From NCBI GenBank assembly GCA_021234155.1, contig JAJEKV010000026.1:2974001-3038000 (forward strand): DNA of 64,000 bases, written 5' to 3'. Origin of the DNA: Isoetes taiwanensis. Its lineage: Eukaryota > Streptophyta > Lycopodiopsida > Isoetales > Isoetaceae. This document shows positions 1 through 11,782 of this stretch, in pieces. The position numbers were made by a program, and so were the translations under genes. The first letter of the stretch is position 1. The number at the start of each line of letters is the position of its first letter. The notes beneath the pieces were generated by a model. That model worked only from the letters and a program-made list of their open reading frames with translations, made no database searches and was not told the origin of the DNA.

Positions 1-550
1 TCCTTTAGTACTATGGATTGGCATGTTATTGACCTTCAATTCAAAAAATTTCAATTGATTTTAATGGAAAGAAAAAACAGAAAGTACCAGTTTTAAAAGT
101 ACCCAGTGTAGGTACTTTTGAGGGTTCCAAAAGTGGTACACCGTAGCATGCTTTTACCCCACACACTCACCCCCAGTCTCTTGTTCCTCTATTTCGATTC
201 TTCATAAATTTCATATGTTATCAACTATCAAGTACTCCAATGTATATCATCCTATTAATAAACTCATGGTTTCAAGTACTCTATTGTCTAAAACTACCAA
301 TTTCAATAAAATGTCAAAACATAACTTTCAACTACGATTTAAGCCACTTCACAAAACATGTACATCCATTCTCTCCTTTATTACACTTGTCATGCTGCTT
401 CTGCCATCCTAGTTCCATACCAAGCACTAAACACCAATACCTTGCGCTCAAATCCCAAAGTCCATATGTCCAACTACATCCTACTCCAACAACACCTCAA
501 CACCTAAGCAGAACTTAGTAATGCAAATGCATACCATCACCTTCACAAAA
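1..550. other. AT-rich stretch, no gene seen
   Basis: No reading frame here resembles a known protein. A stretch near 290-360 (ending in a TTTAAGCCACTTCAC motif) recurs in the same orientation near 3450-3540, just outside the inverted-repeat element that follows. The region may therefore be part of an older dispersed repeat. Confidence 0.5.
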
Positions 551-1754
551 AACAAGGTTTAAAATGAAACGCACTTATTTAAGAAGTGCGTTTGAAAGAT
601 TCCTTTTGAAAATTTATAAAATTCTAAAATCCCTCTAAAAAGGGCCCTTTTATTACCATTAGTCCAAAGATTTATAAAATTGCTCGTGAAAACAGACATT
701 TTAAGAAGACTTAGTATTAAGGAAAAACACAAAACAAAAAAAATCCCATTTTAGAGGGGGAAAGAACTACAATGAAATTCAAAGATTTACTATGGGGCAA
801 ATTCGTATGAAGAAATTAGATGCTTTTGTACCTTGTCCCTGAAAACTTTTATATTAGCTGTTTTAGAAGACAAGAAATTTGTTATTTCACAACCATTTTT
901 GCTAAACATCCTAATGGACCTTAAAACACATTGGGAGGCAGTTGAACAAACTTCTTGAATGACAAACCATTGTTTTTGCATCACATAGTATTATAAATGC
1001 CAATACATCCACGATATCTTGTAGCTAAGCTGAAGTTTTAGTTGATGATGCAGTATAAATTTGTACCGAGGATACAAAAGTTGAAGTAATGAAGCCCCTC
1101 ATGATTACATGCCCTCCTTTTTTATTCTGAGATGTATTTTGAATGCACATATCTTTCTACAACATGGTGATGCTCGAAAAATAGTCAATCTCTTTAGTAA
1201 TGTTGAGCATATTCATCACAATTACGTCATCTCAGAAAGCGATGGGCACCATGCACATTTCTCTGGCAGTGAAATATTCGTCTGCCTTACCCTTTCCTAT
1301 ATATTTGCAAATAAATAGGTAAACTTCTGAGGGGTTTCTACTCCTCGCACCCCTCTGGATAAACCATGTAGTTTCCTTTTCGTCAAACACCTGTGTCACC
1401 ATAACATTTTGGAGTTCTTTGCCTTTAGTAGCAATTTTTGAGCTACCTGAAGTGAAGTTCGCATGTATATAGAGAAAAAAAAGTAGAAATAACAACATGA
1501 TTCGACTACTTTATGCTCTAACATTGCATTACAAGCTCAGAAATTTTAGAACCGTTTTAGAACTTTTTAGACTAAAAAACCAAGAAAAGTGTGTAAAATT
1601 ATCCCTTATGTGTGTTACTTTAGTAGTTTTCAGTTGCCAAACCCTTTGGCGAGCAAGAAAGACCCCAAAAGATTTTACACGATATATATTTTGCCTCTGG
1701 ACTGCATATATATATACATATATATATAAAAGTCTTATATATATATATGTAATT

Positions 1755-2175
1755 CGGTATAAATTTATACCGTTTCTCCGTATAGATTTATACCGCAAGA
1801 GTTCTCTTTTCTTGTCGGATATATATATGTAAGTATGTGTATATATTATATATATATACACATATATGTATATAAATTGGTTGTTTGAAGGTTGTTGTCA
1901 TGCGTATAAATTTATACCGAGAGAGTCGTCATGCATAAATTTATAAATTCGAGAGCTCTCGCGTATAACGAGGGAGCTCTCATGGTATAAATTTATACCG
2001 TGAGAGCTCATGAAAGAATCGAGAGAGCTCTCGCAGTATAAATTTATACCGCCGAGTCCCTCAGCAGTATAAATTTATACCGCCGAGTCCACTTTGGTAT
2101 AAATTTATACCATGCGAATTCTCCGCATGTTATATCCACACAACACTATCTATTGTTGTATAAATTTATGCCATC
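1755..2175. repeat. Array of AT-rich palindromes (GGTATAAATTTATACC)
   Basis: About nine copies of the 16-bp palindrome GGTATAAATTTATACC or one- to two-base variants lie within roughly 420 bp (near 1756, 1783, 1904, 1935, 1984, 2037, 2066, 2094 and 2156), separated by 20-60 bp. Between several of them is a second palindrome, GAGAGCTCTC (near 1950, 1974 and 2023). The unit sits inside the inverted-repeat element and is followed by AT-dinucleotide runs on the left. No open frame explains it. It could be subterminal binding sites for a transposase, a regulatory array or a decayed satellite. Confidence 0.7.
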
Positions 2176-2687
2176 TAGAAATTTATTTTGAAGACGTTAT
2201 GTCCACGCATTGTCATCGCGGTATACATCAGTCTATAGCAAGACGAATGAGCAAATAAGAGCAAGTATATAAGATGAAGAGCGAAGTCTTCGACTCCAAC
2301 TTACACTTCAAAGTGTAAGTTTGTTCAATGAGGCATACTTTCATGTGAAAATGTTTGCTTCGATGAGGCAATGTCAAAATGTGTTGCATTTTTTACAGTT
2401 TTGTTCATAGTTTTGTATTGATTTTGAAAACTTTGAATAAAATACCTTTTTGGCACTTTAGTGTGCTTGCTTTTTTTTTTTCATGTCTATTTTGTTTAGT
2501 TTTTGAAAATATTACTATTTCTCAAACCAAACTAGGGGGCCAAAAAGGGATATCAAACAATTTTGAATGAAAGCTAAGTTCACACCCCCCCTCAAAATTG
2601 ATGCCTAAAATTTTCAAATTGTCACACTTGTCACAAATATACCACGAAAAGGGACCTTTTTGGGGGGATTTTAGGGAATCTTTTAAA

Positions 2688-3399
2688 CAGGGATAGGTTC
2701 TGTACGTATGAAACTATTTTTTCAGACGTATAAAGTGCAAAAATACGTATTTTTGGGAAAAAATACGTATTTTTTGTATTTAATACTTTCGTGCGTGGGA
2801 AAAAAAGTTTCGCGTAAACGAAACCTTCCTTTTTTTTACGCCGAACTTTCTTTCACAGCGAAGTCTAAGTTTTTACGCCACGCGAATCCCCCCTCGCCGG
2901 CTTTCGGCGTAAAGCGAAAGCTTTAATGTTAAACTTCGCGAAACTCTTTTCGCGTAGCCCGAGTATAAAGGTTAAACTTACGCGAAACTTTTTTGTTGGC
3001 GTAAGCATTCTTTGCGTTTAAACTTACGGCGAAGAGGCGGTTCAGCGTAAGGCGAAGTTTTAAACTACGCCGAAGTTTTCTATATATATTTTGAGGCGTT
3101 AAACTTCTTCAGCGAAGTTGGTATTTAAACTTCAGCGAAGATGTTTTCGCTGCGTAAAAAAGTTCATTTAAACTTTAGCGAAACTATTTACGGTTGGCGT
3201 AAAAGCGAAAAATACTTGTTTAAACTACGCTGAACCGGACTTGAAAGTTTAAAGCAGTTGTTTTAAACTACGCGAAAGTTTTCGACGCCGAAATTTTTTT
3301 TTAGCGTATTTTTGGCGTATTAAGCGTCAAATTTGTGCAGTATCAAGCGAAAAATCGTTATTTAACGTATAAAGCGATATCTGATTGAACCTATCCATG
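2688..3399. mobile_element. hAT-like MITE with perfect 8-bp target duplication
   Basis: The element begins CAGGGATAGGTTC and ends with the inverted copy GAACCTATCCATG (12 of 13 bases match). It is flanked on both sides by the identical 8-bp duplication CTTTTAAA (2680-2687 and 3400-3407). An 8-bp duplication with CA(G/T)GG termini is the hallmark of the hAT superfamily. It is 712 bp long with no transposase frame. The inside is odd: many short variants of GCGTAAA, GCGAAG and TTTAAACT repeat throughout in both orientations, giving a CpG-rich texture very unlike the AT-rich surroundings. Confidence 0.85.
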
Positions 3400-3463
3400 C
3401 TTTTAAAGATTCCTTTTAAAGTGCGTTTATAGCAAATTAGTGCATTTCATTTTAAACTTTGTT

Positions 3464-4700
3464 AAAATGTCAACGTCTTAAAATAGCAATTTCGATTCAA
3501 ACACTCCATTGTCTACAACTACAACTTAAGCCACTTCACTCTCCGGCCATGGAGGGCAACCCTCCGTGCGTAGCACCTTGTTTCCTTTGCAAACAAATAA
3601 TGGAAGGCGTCAAAATCACCGTCCCCCATGTATCAGAAGGTTGGGGTACAAATTTCATACCACAAAGCAAAAAACAGAGTTTTTTTCCACCCATGGTAGA
3701 ACGGGCCACAGAGCATCAATTTTAGGCTTTTTGCAAAAAAGCAACCTGAAGGCTGTTAGAGAAGCTCTTAGCGAGGGTTGGACCCTAGAAACTATCAAAT
3801 GAAGGGGTTCTTCCACCGTTTTTATTTGACTCCCAAAGGATTAAAAATCTAAACGCATGCCAGTCCAATTGCCCAACATGCATCCATCGATAGATAGCAT
3901 CCGCTAAAAGGCTCGAAATGGATAAGGCAATCCCAGAATCTACCGTTTGAAAGTGAGGAAAAGTCACCGGCCAATTTTTGGAACACCAAAAACTTTTTCG
4001 GGGCAGCTAGAAGCTTTGAAACCATAAGATCAACCTGAAAAAAAAAAATTCCAAAAAGTTTTCTACCTGCCGGGAAAACCGAATTTAAACAATAAATGCA
4101 ATGCTGCACACTAAGAATACAACTTCTTGAGTTGAAAAATGAATGCTTAAATCACAAAATAGATTTCTTTATTTTTATACGTATGTTTAGCTCTATTTTG
4201 CCTTAAATTAGTGTTCCTACACATCGCATGCTCTGTCATAACACATGAAGGGGCAGGTTAAAGCCCTCAATGTAAAGCTTAAACTTAGTTCTTCAATTCT
4301 AAAATCTCCGGTCCGGCCTTAAAAAGTATTAAAAAATTTTCCTATTAAAAACGAAAATTTTTCAATGCTAGTCCAAACCCTAACAAAATTGTACCCGAGG
4401 TTTCTCCAGCCAAATAAACCAAAATAGAAATTTCCACAATCATAAAGGAACAAAAGGCGATATTTCTTAAGATTACAGCCTATTTTATATCCAGCAATAG
4501 TTCTCTTGATGGTCACCTGATTTCTAACATCAAGGCCGAGGAATTTCTTGGATGTTTCAGCTTCAACGATCAAGGAGAGCATCGAAATATCGTCATCTGT
4601 TCCTTTATGTGTTCCTTTATGTAAGAGAAAGGCCAAGAGTAGGTCATTTCACTTGGTAAGGGGCTGGCGAGGCCTAACAAAAAGTGGAATTTCTTAAAGC
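3464..4700. other. Intergenic, no gene recognised
   Basis: Several short open frames exist on both strands (for example 4319-4636 minus), but none shows a known motif and none has supporting codon structure. I see no repeat termini in this stretch. Confidence 0.5.
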
Positions 4701-4871
4701 AAGGCTGTCATGCATTTTCCTCGCTGGCTTGAGAGAAACATAACTGGCATTGACCTGATTGTCCCTAGGTATGGCATTACTCTCAGACGCGTCCATGGAG
4801 TTTTCTCCACAATATCTCTCCCGTTCATCATTTTGCAGCTTCCCTTCCTTACATCATCTTTGTCAAAGCTT

Positions 4872-4882
4872 TATATATATAG
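4872..4882 (+). promoter_or_regulatory. Probable TATA box of the XTH relic
   Basis: TATATATATAG lies about 100 bp upstream of the first in-frame ATG (4982). It is followed by a pyrimidine-rich leader that contains a short duplication (CTTCATTCAATCCATTCT, twice between 4898 and 4940). Spacing and sequence fit a plant core promoter. The downstream gene is dead, so this is a fossil. Confidence 0.5.
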
Positions 4883-4981
4883 ATGGGAGCTGCATTTCTT
4901 CATTCAATCCATTCTCTGCACTTCTTCATTCAATCCATTCTTGCCTTTCAAGGTTTTCGGCACTTCTACTGCCTACTTTTA

Positions 4982-5289
4982 ATGCTTATGGCGAAGCTAT
5001 TTGAATTTGAAGCTACTAGTGCAACATGTCTTATTTTTCTTGGCTTTTTTATATAGCAGCACGTTCTCCCCATTCCTACCAAAGCAAACAGATGTGAATT
5101 TTGATCAAAATTATTGGATCAGATGGGCGAATGATCATACTAGACAATTAGATGGAGGCCAGACGTTGCAGCTGGTTCTGGATAAACAATCAGGAGCTGG
5201 TTTTGCATCTAAAGACATATATTTATTTGGGCATATTAGCATGAATATCAAACTAGTATCGGTGGAATCAGATGGAACTGTCCATACAC
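4982..5289 (+). pseudogene. XTH pseudogene, first exon
   Basis: The frame downstream of 5090 reads FDQNYWIRWANDH, LDGGQTLQLVLDKQSG and GFASK, the N-terminal part of glycoside hydrolase family 16 xyloglucan endotransglucosylase/hydrolases, wall enzymes that cut and rejoin xyloglucan. A hydrophobic signal-peptide-like stretch precedes it, but the ATGs at 4982 and 4988 are in another frame, so a frameshift lies in the signal peptide. The exon breaks off after GTVHT, where intact XTHs read GTVTAFY, because the copia element at 5290 is inserted at or a few codons before the exon 1/intron 1 boundary. The remaining exons resume at 19249. Confidence 0.9.
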
Positions 5290-5474
5290 TATTAAACAAA
5301 TGAATAACAAGTAAATAACAAGAGAAGTTGCATATACAAGATGATCACGTTAATGCTTTTCATGTAATACATATATCATGCCTAAAATGCAAAGTATCTA
5401 ATAATAAGAAAATATAGATACTAATAATAAATAATATCTAGATAATTGATGTGAGACCTAGAATGGCTCGAACA
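5290..5474 (-). repeat. Copia 3' LTR
   Basis: On the minus strand this starts TGTTCGAGCC and ends TTTGTTTAATA. It differs from the partner LTR at 18967-19151 by only a few substitutions, so the insertion is not very old. Confidence 0.9.
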
Positions 5475-5486
5475 CCCCCCTGCAAT
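5475..5486 (-). other. Copia polypurine tract
   Basis: On the minus strand GATTGCAGGGGGG abuts the 3' LTR start TGTTCG, the expected position of the plus-strand primer. Confidence 0.7.
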
Positions 5487-5723
5487 CTTGGTCTCACATC
5501 TAAAACAAAATAGACCAAGGGTGCAAACTCCAACACGCAAACTCCAACACACCTACCCCCCGTGACCTTGGTCTAGTAAAAGCATTACTACCAGGATGAA
5601 AAACCCCCGCCCTTTCAGGTTTTCGAGGGAAAACCTTAGTAGTAATAAATCAACTAGCCAAGCACAATATTCACTCTCCAACAATTCCAACAGAGATAGA
5701 AAATTGAAGATGTTTTTTCGACC

Positions 5724-6475
5724 CTAATTATTCCGTAAAGATATCTGCAACCATAGAGTCAGTTGGGCAATACTCCAAGCAATTGTCATTTTCTTTACCT
5801 CCAGCTTAACATGATGATAATGAACTTCAATGTGCTTAGATTTAGAGTGTAAGACTTCATCATGAGACAGATTGATAGTACCCTGGTTATCACATAATAG
5901 CTGTGTCGGCTCCAATTGCACTTGCTAAAAGCGTTCCAACATTCTTCGCAACCAAACAAGTTCTCGACTCGCTAAAGAGGCAGCAACATACTTAGCTTTA
6001 GTTGAAGATACAGCAACACAATGTTGCTTCTTACTAAACCAGGAAACGAAAGACTTACAAAGAAAAAACAAGCCTCGCTAGTAGATCTCAAAGTGTCATT
6101 ATCTCCGGCCTAATCAGCATCAGTATAACCATATAGAGTAAGAGAGGTATGACGATCTTGCTTTCTGTAGAAAAGTCCATAAGCGTTATTGCCTTTTAAA
6201 TAACGAAGAACTCGTTTCGCAGGTTGCCAATGTTTAATGCCTGGATCCTGCATGAATTGACCCAATGTATTAGCTGCAAAACTTATGTCAGGGCGAGTAG
6301 CATGAGCCAAATACATCAAGGCTCCAACAAGACTAGCATATGGAACTGATTTCATCTGAAGTCTTTCGGTATTTGAAAGAGGAGAATCTGAAGTAGACAA
6401 AGAACACTTCCGAGAGCTTATAGGCAAAGGTGTAATTTGACTCCTGGCATGTTCCAAACCAAACTTTTTAACCAT
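5724..6475 (-). pseudogene. Copia RNase H and end of RT
   Basis: The minus-strand frames read YASLVGALMYLAHATRPDIS, then HWQPAKRVLRYLKGN, then (in 5724-5921) LLCDNQGTINLSHDEV and SKHIEVHYHHVKLEV, which are diagnostic copia RNase H motifs. The two segments are joined through stops and a frameshift between 5922 and 6110, including the region that should hold the central RNase H residues. It follows the RT in the same direction. It is a non-functional relic. Confidence 0.88.
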
Positions 6476-6479
6476 ATCA

Positions 6480-7383
6480 TCAATATACTTGGTTTGACGT
6501 AGTCACATCAATTCCCAAGCATGAACGGATCGCTTCAAGATCAACCATCTCAAAGGCCATTGAAAGATCTCGCTTAACTTGATTGAGAAAATTGATATCA
6601 TTAGCAGCTAAGATCGTATCATCAACATATAGAGCTATAATAACAAATCGTCCACCACATCTCTTGACATAAAGATTCGAATCTGCTGCACTAGGGAGAT
6701 ATCTTGCTGATAATAGGAAATTGTTCAACTTCAAGTACCATGCTCGCGAAGCCTGCTTAAGCCCATATAGTGATTTTCGCAACCGACATACCATAGTCTC
6801 CTTTCCTTGAACAACATATCCAACTGGTTGCTCCATGTAAATTTCTTCTTGAAGATCACCATTAAGAAAAGCCATCTTGACATCCATCTGATGTACTTCC
6901 AAGTCATGAGCAGCTGCAAATGCTAAAAGAGCCCTTACAGTAGTTAACCAAACTACAGGTGAGAAAGTTTCAGTATAATCACAAGAATAACACTTAGCAA
7001 CCAAGCGAGCTTTAAATTTATCAAAAGTACCATCAGCTCGATATTTAGTCTTAAACGTCCACTTGCATTTAACCATCTTCCTTTCCAATAGGCAATTCTA
7101 TCAGCTCCCAAGTTCCTTTATTAATTACAGAATCATATTCGGCATCCATAGCAATTTTCCAATTTGCACTCTGTGGAGAAGCAACCGCCTCATCATAAGT
7201 GGTAGGATCATCTGCAATAGTAAAACAAGAATGAGAATCATCAAGGTAATAACATCCGGCATGATAGTCCAAGATCCTTTTAGTAGGATGCCAATGATGG
7301 TGGGAGGAATGAACAATGGTAGGTGCAACTGGTACCACATCCATGCTACCATTATCATCATCAAGGCTCATCAAGATGGACAT
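6480..7383 (-). pseudogene. Copia reverse transcriptase
   Basis: The minus-strand frame at 7088-6480 reads ARLVAKCYSCDYTETFSPVV, then HQMDVKMAFLNGDLQEEIYM, then SLYGLKQASRAWY and the catalytic YVDD motif (ALYVDDTILAAN). The upstream frame 7383-7069 supplies the SPQSANWKIAMDAEYDSV segment that precedes RT in copia polyproteins. The RT core itself is open over about 200 residues. It is separated from its neighbours by single frameshifts or stops at about 7085 and 6478. Confidence 0.92.
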
Positions 7384-7493
7384 ATCAGGAAGTTCATGAG
7401 GGAGTAATGAAGGGTTATGAGCGGATGTAGAAGTAGAAGGAAGTGTATGAGATGGTAATAGAAGGTTATGTGCACTAGTAACATTTGGAGAGC

Positions 7494-8738
7494 TTAAGAC
7501 AAGAGGAGCATCATCCTCTTAAGTATGAAAGTTACGCAATATGATAGTTGAAGCTGTGGATTGTAGGTTTCACGAACCATTCGTGTCTCATCAAAAATAA
7601 CATCTCTTCCCAAGATGACTCTTCGCACCTCAATATCCCAAAAGCGATAGCCACTAGTGTCAAAAGAATATCCCAAGAAAATACACCTTCTAGACATCGG
7701 GTCAAGTTGTTTACGTGTAGAGATATGTACCCAAGACAAACATCCAAAAACATGCAAGTATGCAACATCCGACTTATCACCAGTCCATAACTGATATGGA
7801 GTCATATCACCTAAAGCAACAGAAAGCAATCTATTTTAAAGATAGACAGCAGTTGCCACAGATTCTGCCCAAAAAGAACTTTCAAAACCCACATGAATCA
7901 ACATGCAACGAGCAGCATTCAAGATAGTACAATTCTTGAGCTCAGAGACTCCATTCTGCTGAGGTGTATAAGGAATAGTAAACTCATGATGGACACCTTC
8001 TTCAATACAAAATTGAGTAAAAGCATGTGATTTATATTCACCACTATTGTCACTTCACAATCTCTTCAATCGCCTGCCCGTTTGTGTTTCAACCATTCTC
8101 TTAAACTCCTTGAACTTAGTTAATACCTCAGAATTGTTCTTGAGAATATAAACATGTGTATATCGAGAAAAATCATCAATGAAAAGTAAAAAGTAGCGAC
8201 CACGGCCATGTGAATGTGGCAATAAACCACAAATGTTAGAATGAACCAAGTCAAGAATATGAGTTGTCGAAATCTCAGACTTGAAGAACGGGCGCCTATG
8301 CAATTTTTCAAGAGCACATGTATCACAACCACCCATGGACTTTGAATGCAAATGAAATCCTTTCACCGCCTTATTACGTTCCAGGGCCACAAGATAAGGG
8401 AAACTGACATGACCAAACCTGCAGTGCCATAGCAATGGCAAACTACTTCCTTTATCTGTTGCCATATTCACAAAATCAGTGGTAAGATTAATTTGATAAA
8501 GATGTCCCATGCGGTGAGCAGTAACTAATACGCAATCATCAACAATAAAATGACAAACATTTCTCTCAAACTGCACCACAGCACCTAAGTCAGCAAGTCG
8601 AGAAACAGAAAGCAATGTTCTGTGCAATTTAGGAACATGGAGAACACCTCCTAGAGTATAAATGCCAGATGAGGTCTGTATACGTAAGTCTCCAATACCT
8701 TCGACTTTATGACAAGTATCATCACCAAGATACACCAA
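7494..8738 (-). pseudogene. Copia integrase
   Basis: The minus-strand frame 8738-8055 carries the zinc-finger part (WHCRFGHVSFPYLVALE and GCDTCALEKLHRRPF) and the start of the catalytic core (LVHSNICGLLPHSHGRGRYF, then FIDDFSRYTHVY). The C-terminal part (FGCLSWVHIS, then RCIFLGYSFDTSGYRFWD) is in frame 7829-7494. The segment 7830-8054 also translates as integrase core in other frames, including a WAESVATAVYL-like stretch, so at least two frameshifts separate the parts. The expected first core Asp is replaced by Asn (HSN where HSD is usual). Confidence 0.9.
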
Positions 8739-8741
8739 TTT

Positions 8742-9527
8742 TTAAAAGTAAATAGGAAAATAATTCACCAAATGCTCTTTAGCATAGGTCATGTGAGAAG
8801 TGGCTCCTGAATCAAGAATGAAATAAGTGGATGAATCCACCAGCAAACCCTGAGCTTCATAAACCATGTTATTATGAGCATGGTGTTTTTCAAAAAACTG
8901 GCGAAGGTGACAATTAAAGTCTTCATGATTGTGCTTGCCACAAAAAGAACACACACGGTCCTTATTGCCAGTAACTCGGGGAAAAGCACAATTTGTGCCA
9001 CCGGAAAAACCGCCACTAGAATCACGTCGAGCAGAAAAATTCAGTCTAGGGATGTAGGCTTCTTTTTTAAACTTTTTATATGCAATATAAAAGGCCTTTT
9101 CGCCATCACTAGGCTCTCTACCATGGCGAGAACCTGTAAGAATTTGCTTATCAGGAGTGGTATGAACAACTAAAGCTTTTTCCTCTAGAGGAACAACCTC
9201 ATGCTTCACTTTTCGAACATGATCTTTCAATGACAAACATGCACTTTCAAAAGCCAAATCTTCTTTATTGAGAAGAACGGTGATGATAGTGTCAAAAACA
9301 CGAGGCATCTTGCCTAACAACATAACAGATAATTGCTCTTTCTCCACCGGTGCCCCAACTGCTAACAATTGTTCTACCAACTCTTTGAATTTATCAATAT
9401 GATCATCAATAGAATCTGTAACCATGTACTTTAAACTGCTCAATTTATTACGTAAATGTAATACTTTTTGTTTTGTCCGCTTCAAATAAATTTTGTCCAA
9501 ATACTCCCATACTTCAATATGTAGCAA
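8742..9527 (-). pseudogene. Copia gag C-terminal part and protease
   Basis: The frame begins VWEYLDKIYLKRTKQ, the middle of a UBN2/copia gag. It contains a CCHC zinc knuckle (CSFCGKHNHEDFNC) and ends at the retropepsin active site YFILDSGATSHMT. The N-terminal gag half is not upstream here. It lies 9.1 kb away at 18655-18925, so the gag was cut by the composite insert whose low-coordinate junction is about 9528. Confidence 0.9.
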
Positions 9528-10298
9528 AATAACAGGGGGATTCTTTTGTATTTTTGTATGTTTTTTTCTATGGTTTTTATATGATTTGATGTTCGTATGT
9601 CGCGGGATGTACTAATGTGTACATCTAGAGTGCGCATACACCGATCTTGATTTTGGTGCCATCTTTCCAATGGTCCACCTATGAATTTCCAAAGCTCATG
9701 CCTGCAGGCCTCGAGCAAACCCATTTTAGGGTTCTATGGTTTCGTGCCCTAATTTCTTTACTAAACCAGGACCCGGGAAGGTCAAGGAGCTTTGCGACAG
9801 TGGTCGCTTTGTGAAGCCGGATGCTAGTTCGGTTTTATTTGAGCTTTGATTTCTTCCAGCTGATACATGTGTGCTTAAGTCTGTCACAAGTTATCACGAT
9901 TTCTTTTGTGCAAATACAGTCCCGGCAGTTCAGCTCACATAGGTTTTATTTGGGTTGTGCGCTTCAGTCTCTCACCAGTTCTGCAGGATCTTTAGCCAAC
10001 GGTTCCGTCGCCAGGTTTACAGAGTCTATAAGTGATTTCAATTCCATATGACCTTCCACAGCCTACTTAGATCAAGATGGAATTTTCTCGCTCCAACCAG
10101 TTTCCGGCAAAACCCTAGCATCTAAAGCTTGGAAGCATGCAAGATTTATTGTCGTTGGTTCTTGGAAGCCACTAGAATTCTATCTGCGTTTTTTTATTAG
10201 GTCCGAGAGGTTTGTCCGGCCTCCAGGCCATAGAATCCAAGCCTGGTTCTGGGGCACATTGATGACGTTTAGGTACAGGGGAAGCATCGACCTGTTAT

Positions 10299-10492
10299 TA
10301 TAAAAAGGAGAACAAGAATCATTGTATCCTGCGTGGCCACCACAGCAACCGATTCTTCAAGGCAACGACTGCTTCGACATCTTGCGACCAGACCTGTAGC
10401 ATCGGATGTAGCCTTTGCAATTTCTGTCATCTGCGCAACTGAGCGATTTAGGCCTGCGAATCCCCTTTGATTTAGGGTTCTCTGGTGTCAGG
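10299..10492 (+). promoter_or_regulatory. Captured promoter, leader exon and splice donor (probable)
   Basis: TATAAAAAG at 10299-10307 is followed by about 185 bp of balanced-composition sequence resembling a 5' leader. This ends in a consensus splice donor CAG|GTGAGC at 10491/10492, after which the composition becomes T-rich like a plant intron. No initiating coding frame is obvious. Together with exon-like fragments further along, it suggests that a host gene 5' region was captured by the composite insert. Confidence 0.35.
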
Positions 10493-10561
10493 TGAGCACA
10501 ATTTCCATATTCTTGCTTTCGTGCATCCCTTGTTCTAAAAAAGCCATGAAATACAAAGAAT

Positions 10562-10930
10562 ATCTCTTCTTATTTTTGGCAGTAACCACATCATGTTATT
10601 CTGTAGCAGGATTGTTTACAGGTTTGTTCTATCAAATATGAAAATATCATGGATAGCATTTGTGATTGCAGATACTTTGTTGTTCTACCTCTCTTAAATT
10701 TCTTAAGTCTAGCAGCTTCCTATCTCTCATGCTTCCTTACATTATAGGAGGGCTACTCTTCTTATTTTAAGCAGCAACCGCATCATAGTATTCTGTAGCT
10801 TATTTACATTTTTGTTCTATCAAATATGAAAATATCATGGATAGCATTTGTGATTATAGATATTTTGTTGTTTTACCTCCCTTAAATTTCTTTAACTCTA
10901 GCAGCTTTCTATCTTTCATGCTTCCTTACC
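10562..10930. repeat. Tandem duplication of about 185 bp, two diverged copies
   Basis: The block from ATCTCTTCTTATTTTTGGCA through TCATGCTTCCTTAC (10562-10743) recurs at about 10752-10930 with scattered substitutions and small indels. Shared landmarks are TATGAAAATATCATGGATAG and TTTGTGATT. The block is non-coding and T-rich, intron-like. Confidence 0.75.
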
Positions 10931-11437
10931 AAGCTTGGGATTTATATTAGTTGGTATTAGTTGCCACAGGTATGGCAATGCATCTCCGGCACTGTATGCT
11001 ATGATGGCTCTTTGTATTTTGTGATATTATCTTTGCATTCTTATCTGGTAGATGAGCATCAGTTGAGCATGAAGATTTTGAGATGTTAATTCTGTTTGTT
11101 TCCAAGTTAGTATGTTTCTTGCTCTTCTAATTGTGTACATCTTTTGGCATTTTTGTATGCAGGCCTTTTACGTTGCTTGCGAACATCAATATCTAGCATA
11201 ACGTATTGGCTTCTATGGATTTTGTCGAATTTGCTTAGGATCTATCAAGTAGAGATCCGAATTGGCTGCTTGATGCACATAAAGTTGACATCCGAATTGG
11301 CATCCACAATGTGGAAACTATGTTGTATCTATAATGGCACGTTATACCCGGTATGGGAATAGGTTGCATCTGGCCTATTTATCAATGCGCATCCATGTAC
11401 ATCTCTTCAAATCTCAGAATTACACAGTAACACAATG

Positions 11438-11568
11438 CGGCTTATTGACTATTTTGAGAAGAATGGGGAATATCTGAATGCCATGTATATATAGAGTGCT
11501 AGGAAATTCTTAAGCGGCTTATTGACTGTTTTGAGAAAAATGGGTAATATTTGAATGCCATATATATA
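11438..11568. repeat. Short tandem duplication of about 55 bp
   Basis: CGGCTTATTGACTATTTTGA...GAATGCCATGTATATATA (11438-11490) is repeated at 11515-11568. The second copy runs straight into the left 226-bp inverted repeat, which shows that the sequence flanking that repeat's end was already part of a local duplication. Confidence 0.7.
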
Positions 11569-11782
11569 AGAATGCATACATGCAATCATTAATTGAATCT
11601 ATTTGCCATGGAAATAATTTGTTTGTCTTCGTGTTATTGTGCTTTTTAGTAATTAATATTTAGGCCCATAAAGTTTACCTATGTTTGCTTTAGTTAGGGC
11701 CCGAAGGGCCCAAAATTTGTTTTAATATAACAATCAACACACAACTACCATTAACATTATTAACATAAACCATTGCATTTAA
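11557..11782 (+). repeat. 226-bp inverted repeat, left copy
   Basis: It runs from GCCATATATATAAGAATGCA to AACCATTGCATTTAA. It is the reverse complement of 18422-18647 with about one mismatch by eye. It includes a GGGCCCGAAGGGCCC hairpin. The near identity over 226 bp across 6.6 kb implies a recent duplication or the terminal inverted repeats of one element. Confidence 0.85.

Larger units (their letters stand above)
551..3463. mobile_element. Inverted-repeat element, right arm split by a MITE
   Basis: The sequence at 551-655 (GTTTAAAATGAAACGCACT, then AAAGATTCCTTTT, then AAATCCCTCTAAAAAGG) reappears in inverted orientation on the right, but in two pieces: 3400-3463 and 2641-2687. The break is explained exactly by the hAT-like insertion at 2688-3399. 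The arms are about 100 bp and imperfect. No transposase is present, so this looks like a non-autonomous DNA transposon of about 2.2 kb before the second insertion. I see no clear target-site duplication outside the arms, so the outer ends are approximate and the superfamily is not assigned. The interior holds the palindrome array at 1755-2175; 656-1690 and 2180-2640 show nothing else. Confidence 0.5.

Noticed and set aside
1497-1861. Tyr/Ile-rich ORFs on both strands
   Set aside because: Translation of AT dinucleotide runs.
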